Of a stretch of 64,000 bases of DNA, positions 62,331 through 64,000 are shown one piece after another. The DNA is taken from positions 684,501 to 748,500 of the forward strand of contig JAJFZO010000609.1 in the NCBI GenBank assembly GCA_021397835.1, given 5' to 3'. How positions within the stretch are numbered: position 1 is the first letter of the stretch; the number at the start of each line of letters is the position of its first letter. The DNA comes from Moringa oleifera. Lineage: Eukaryota; Streptophyta; Magnoliopsida; Brassicales; Moringaceae. Under the pieces are notes generated by a model. That model did no database searches. It was not told the DNA's origin and worked only from the letters and a program-made list of their open reading frames with translations. The translations under genes were made by a program, and so were the position numbers.

Positions 62331-64000
62331 AAGCATATCTTAAATTCTATTGCCTATAAAGAATATTAAAGTATTTTAATTCTTGACTTAAGCTCTATTA
62401 TATATTTTGCCAAAATACCAAAGGATGAGATTATTAGGATCAATAAGTTAAAATATTAGCAAGTCATTTGGCAAAAATCTTTTAGGATGTATTTTCATGA
62501 TTGTAACTGACAAGTATCTAAAAAATGGATAAGTAGCGTTGAGATATTGTGTTGCCATAAGCAAGTTTGATTGAGATATTATTTTCATGTCTTTAGATGC
62601 ATATTTTAATAAAAATTTATAAAAAAACATCATTATGGGATGATTATTGTAATAAAACCTAACTCAAATGTACCTTAACACTCAAGTACTATACGAATGC
62701 ATTAAGTTTTTGGAGAAAGGGTGCACGATATTATGAGAGATTTTTCAAAAGTTAAGGTATACCTCATTTTGAAATTTGAATACACTAAAATTCAAGTCAT
62801 TTTTTAGATGAAGAATCTAATTGTTTTTGCAAAGTGCAAGTTCATAAGTCAAAAGGGTCTTGCAGAACTGATTTTCAGTGTGTACAGATTATAACAGTTA
62901 AAAATGAAGTTTTGGTGAGGTTGAATTGGTATTCCTAATTAGTTTTCACGCTTAGTGAATATAAGTTGTAAAATGAAACCACGTATAAATTTGTCTATCT
63001 TATTTACCTTATGTTTATATTATATCTGTTATTACAACATAAAGTAGTATTGGATCCATCAAAATAAAACTGTGATTATTAATAAATGTCCTGAACCCCT
63101 AAATTTCTCACTTCTTAACCTACAATTTTCTAATTATAACCATCAAAACTGCGACAGAGAATAGCAAAGATATTAAAATGAAATTCAGAAAATCAATTTC
63201 TAAGATGTACAAACACTAAAGCTAATAACTCAAGGGTACACTAGAATAAAATATTTAGATTTTATGCTCGCAGAAATATGTGAATACAACTCAACCCATT
63301 AGTCCATGGCCATATACCCAATTGAGAGCTGCTCAGAAGGTTGAACCATTGAATCCGAAGAATGAGCGCTGTTAAAAAAGAAAAAGAAATAAAAAAGTTG
63401 AGTTGCTATTAGATGTTACTGAATGATATATGTAGAAGACTAAACTTAAAAGCCCATGCTCTTCCTCCCTCTCTAACCCATTCTTTCAGGTGCTAATGAA
63501 AGCTATCAAGCCCATAGAAACAGGCAGACATCGTGCACTTATACTTTTGAACAAACCGCAGTAAAATGAGTAGGTGCCATACTCGATGAGAACAGATCAG
63601 CAAAAAACTTTTATGCTTCATGGTGTGATACATCTACATTTATTTCAAAAGGAAAATAGTCACAAACTTACCTTTGATTGAAAACTACTTTTATTTATTT
63701 GTTAAATCAATACACACATATATAAAGGGTAAGCATAGCATTTCTTTTATGAAATATATTCTTGTATTTCCACATTTGACCAATTCTTAGTTAAGTTCAA
63801 AGTTTTCTTCATCCATTGCAGCAATAAGTACTAACCGGTCATATGGAGTAGTGAAGGAGACACCTAGCCACTAAAAAAACTAACACTCAAATTTCTCATA
63901 TTTTCACTAACCCCTCCTTTCATGACTTCAACATCATACGACACTGTCAGCATCAATTGTCTTGCCTTGATTGGAACTTTTTCTCCTTCTTACAAGAACT
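62331..64000. other. Right-edge stretch without recognised features
   Basis: AT-rich DNA, no open frame with family resemblance, no tRNA and no clear transposon ends. The last 500 bp are slightly less AT-rich. Confidence 0.4.

Overview
The window looks like nuclear DNA of a flowering plant, most likely a eudicot. It is AT-rich, it has one large multi-intron gene, and most of the rest is decayed mobile DNA: LINEs, a Ty1/copia element, a Mutator-like element and an integrated plant pararetrovirus. The LINE and copia families resemble those of woody eudicots such as grapevine, but I cannot prove a species.

The only intact gene is DNA ligase IV (LIG4), on the minus strand from 37730 to 7864. I resolved 27 coding exons that join in frame into 3,525 nt (1,174 residues plus stop). 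They encode the ligase DNA-binding domain, the nucleotidyltransferase with KFDGDR active site, the OB fold, two BRCT repeats and a basic/acidic tail ending in the conserved VSYKDVAGELLKDW. Notable points are a 7-nt microexon (28362-28368), a GC-AG intron after exon 6, and a (GA)16 microsatellite directly against the splice donor of exon 21. Intron 15 holds a dead copia element with both LTRs (16359-21100) plus two LINE fragments.

Left of LIG4 are a degenerate LINE (about 290-4016, plus strand), an unrecognised coding-like minus-strand fragment (4758-5190) and a decayed tandem array (5810-6160).

Right of LIG4, 37.9-52.5 kb is very AT-rich and contains a 10-kb block built from endogenous pararetrovirus (Caulimoviridae-type) pieces: last-ORF fragments, two nearly identical 308-bp regulatory copies, a TATA promoter and leader, protease and reverse-transcriptase fragments, and an inverted promoter piece. 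The whole block is bracketed by a 192-bp direct duplication with only two mismatches. Several internal junctions carry short direct repeats, as expected of end-joining repair with templated filler. The viral genes are all broken or truncated.

From 52.5 to 59.8 kb there is a decayed Mutator-like element: a plus-strand mudrA-type transposase followed, convergently, by a minus-strand DUF1985/Ulp1-protease-like pseudogene. Its non-coding parts are full of ACGATTT-like words and short tandem repeats. From 59.9 kb to the right edge I see only weak, unrecognised coding traces.

The most interesting structure is the 192-bp duplication around the rearranged viral block; the best gene-level discovery is the LIG4 microexon. 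No bacterial-type operon, CRISPR array, rRNA or convincing tRNA is present.
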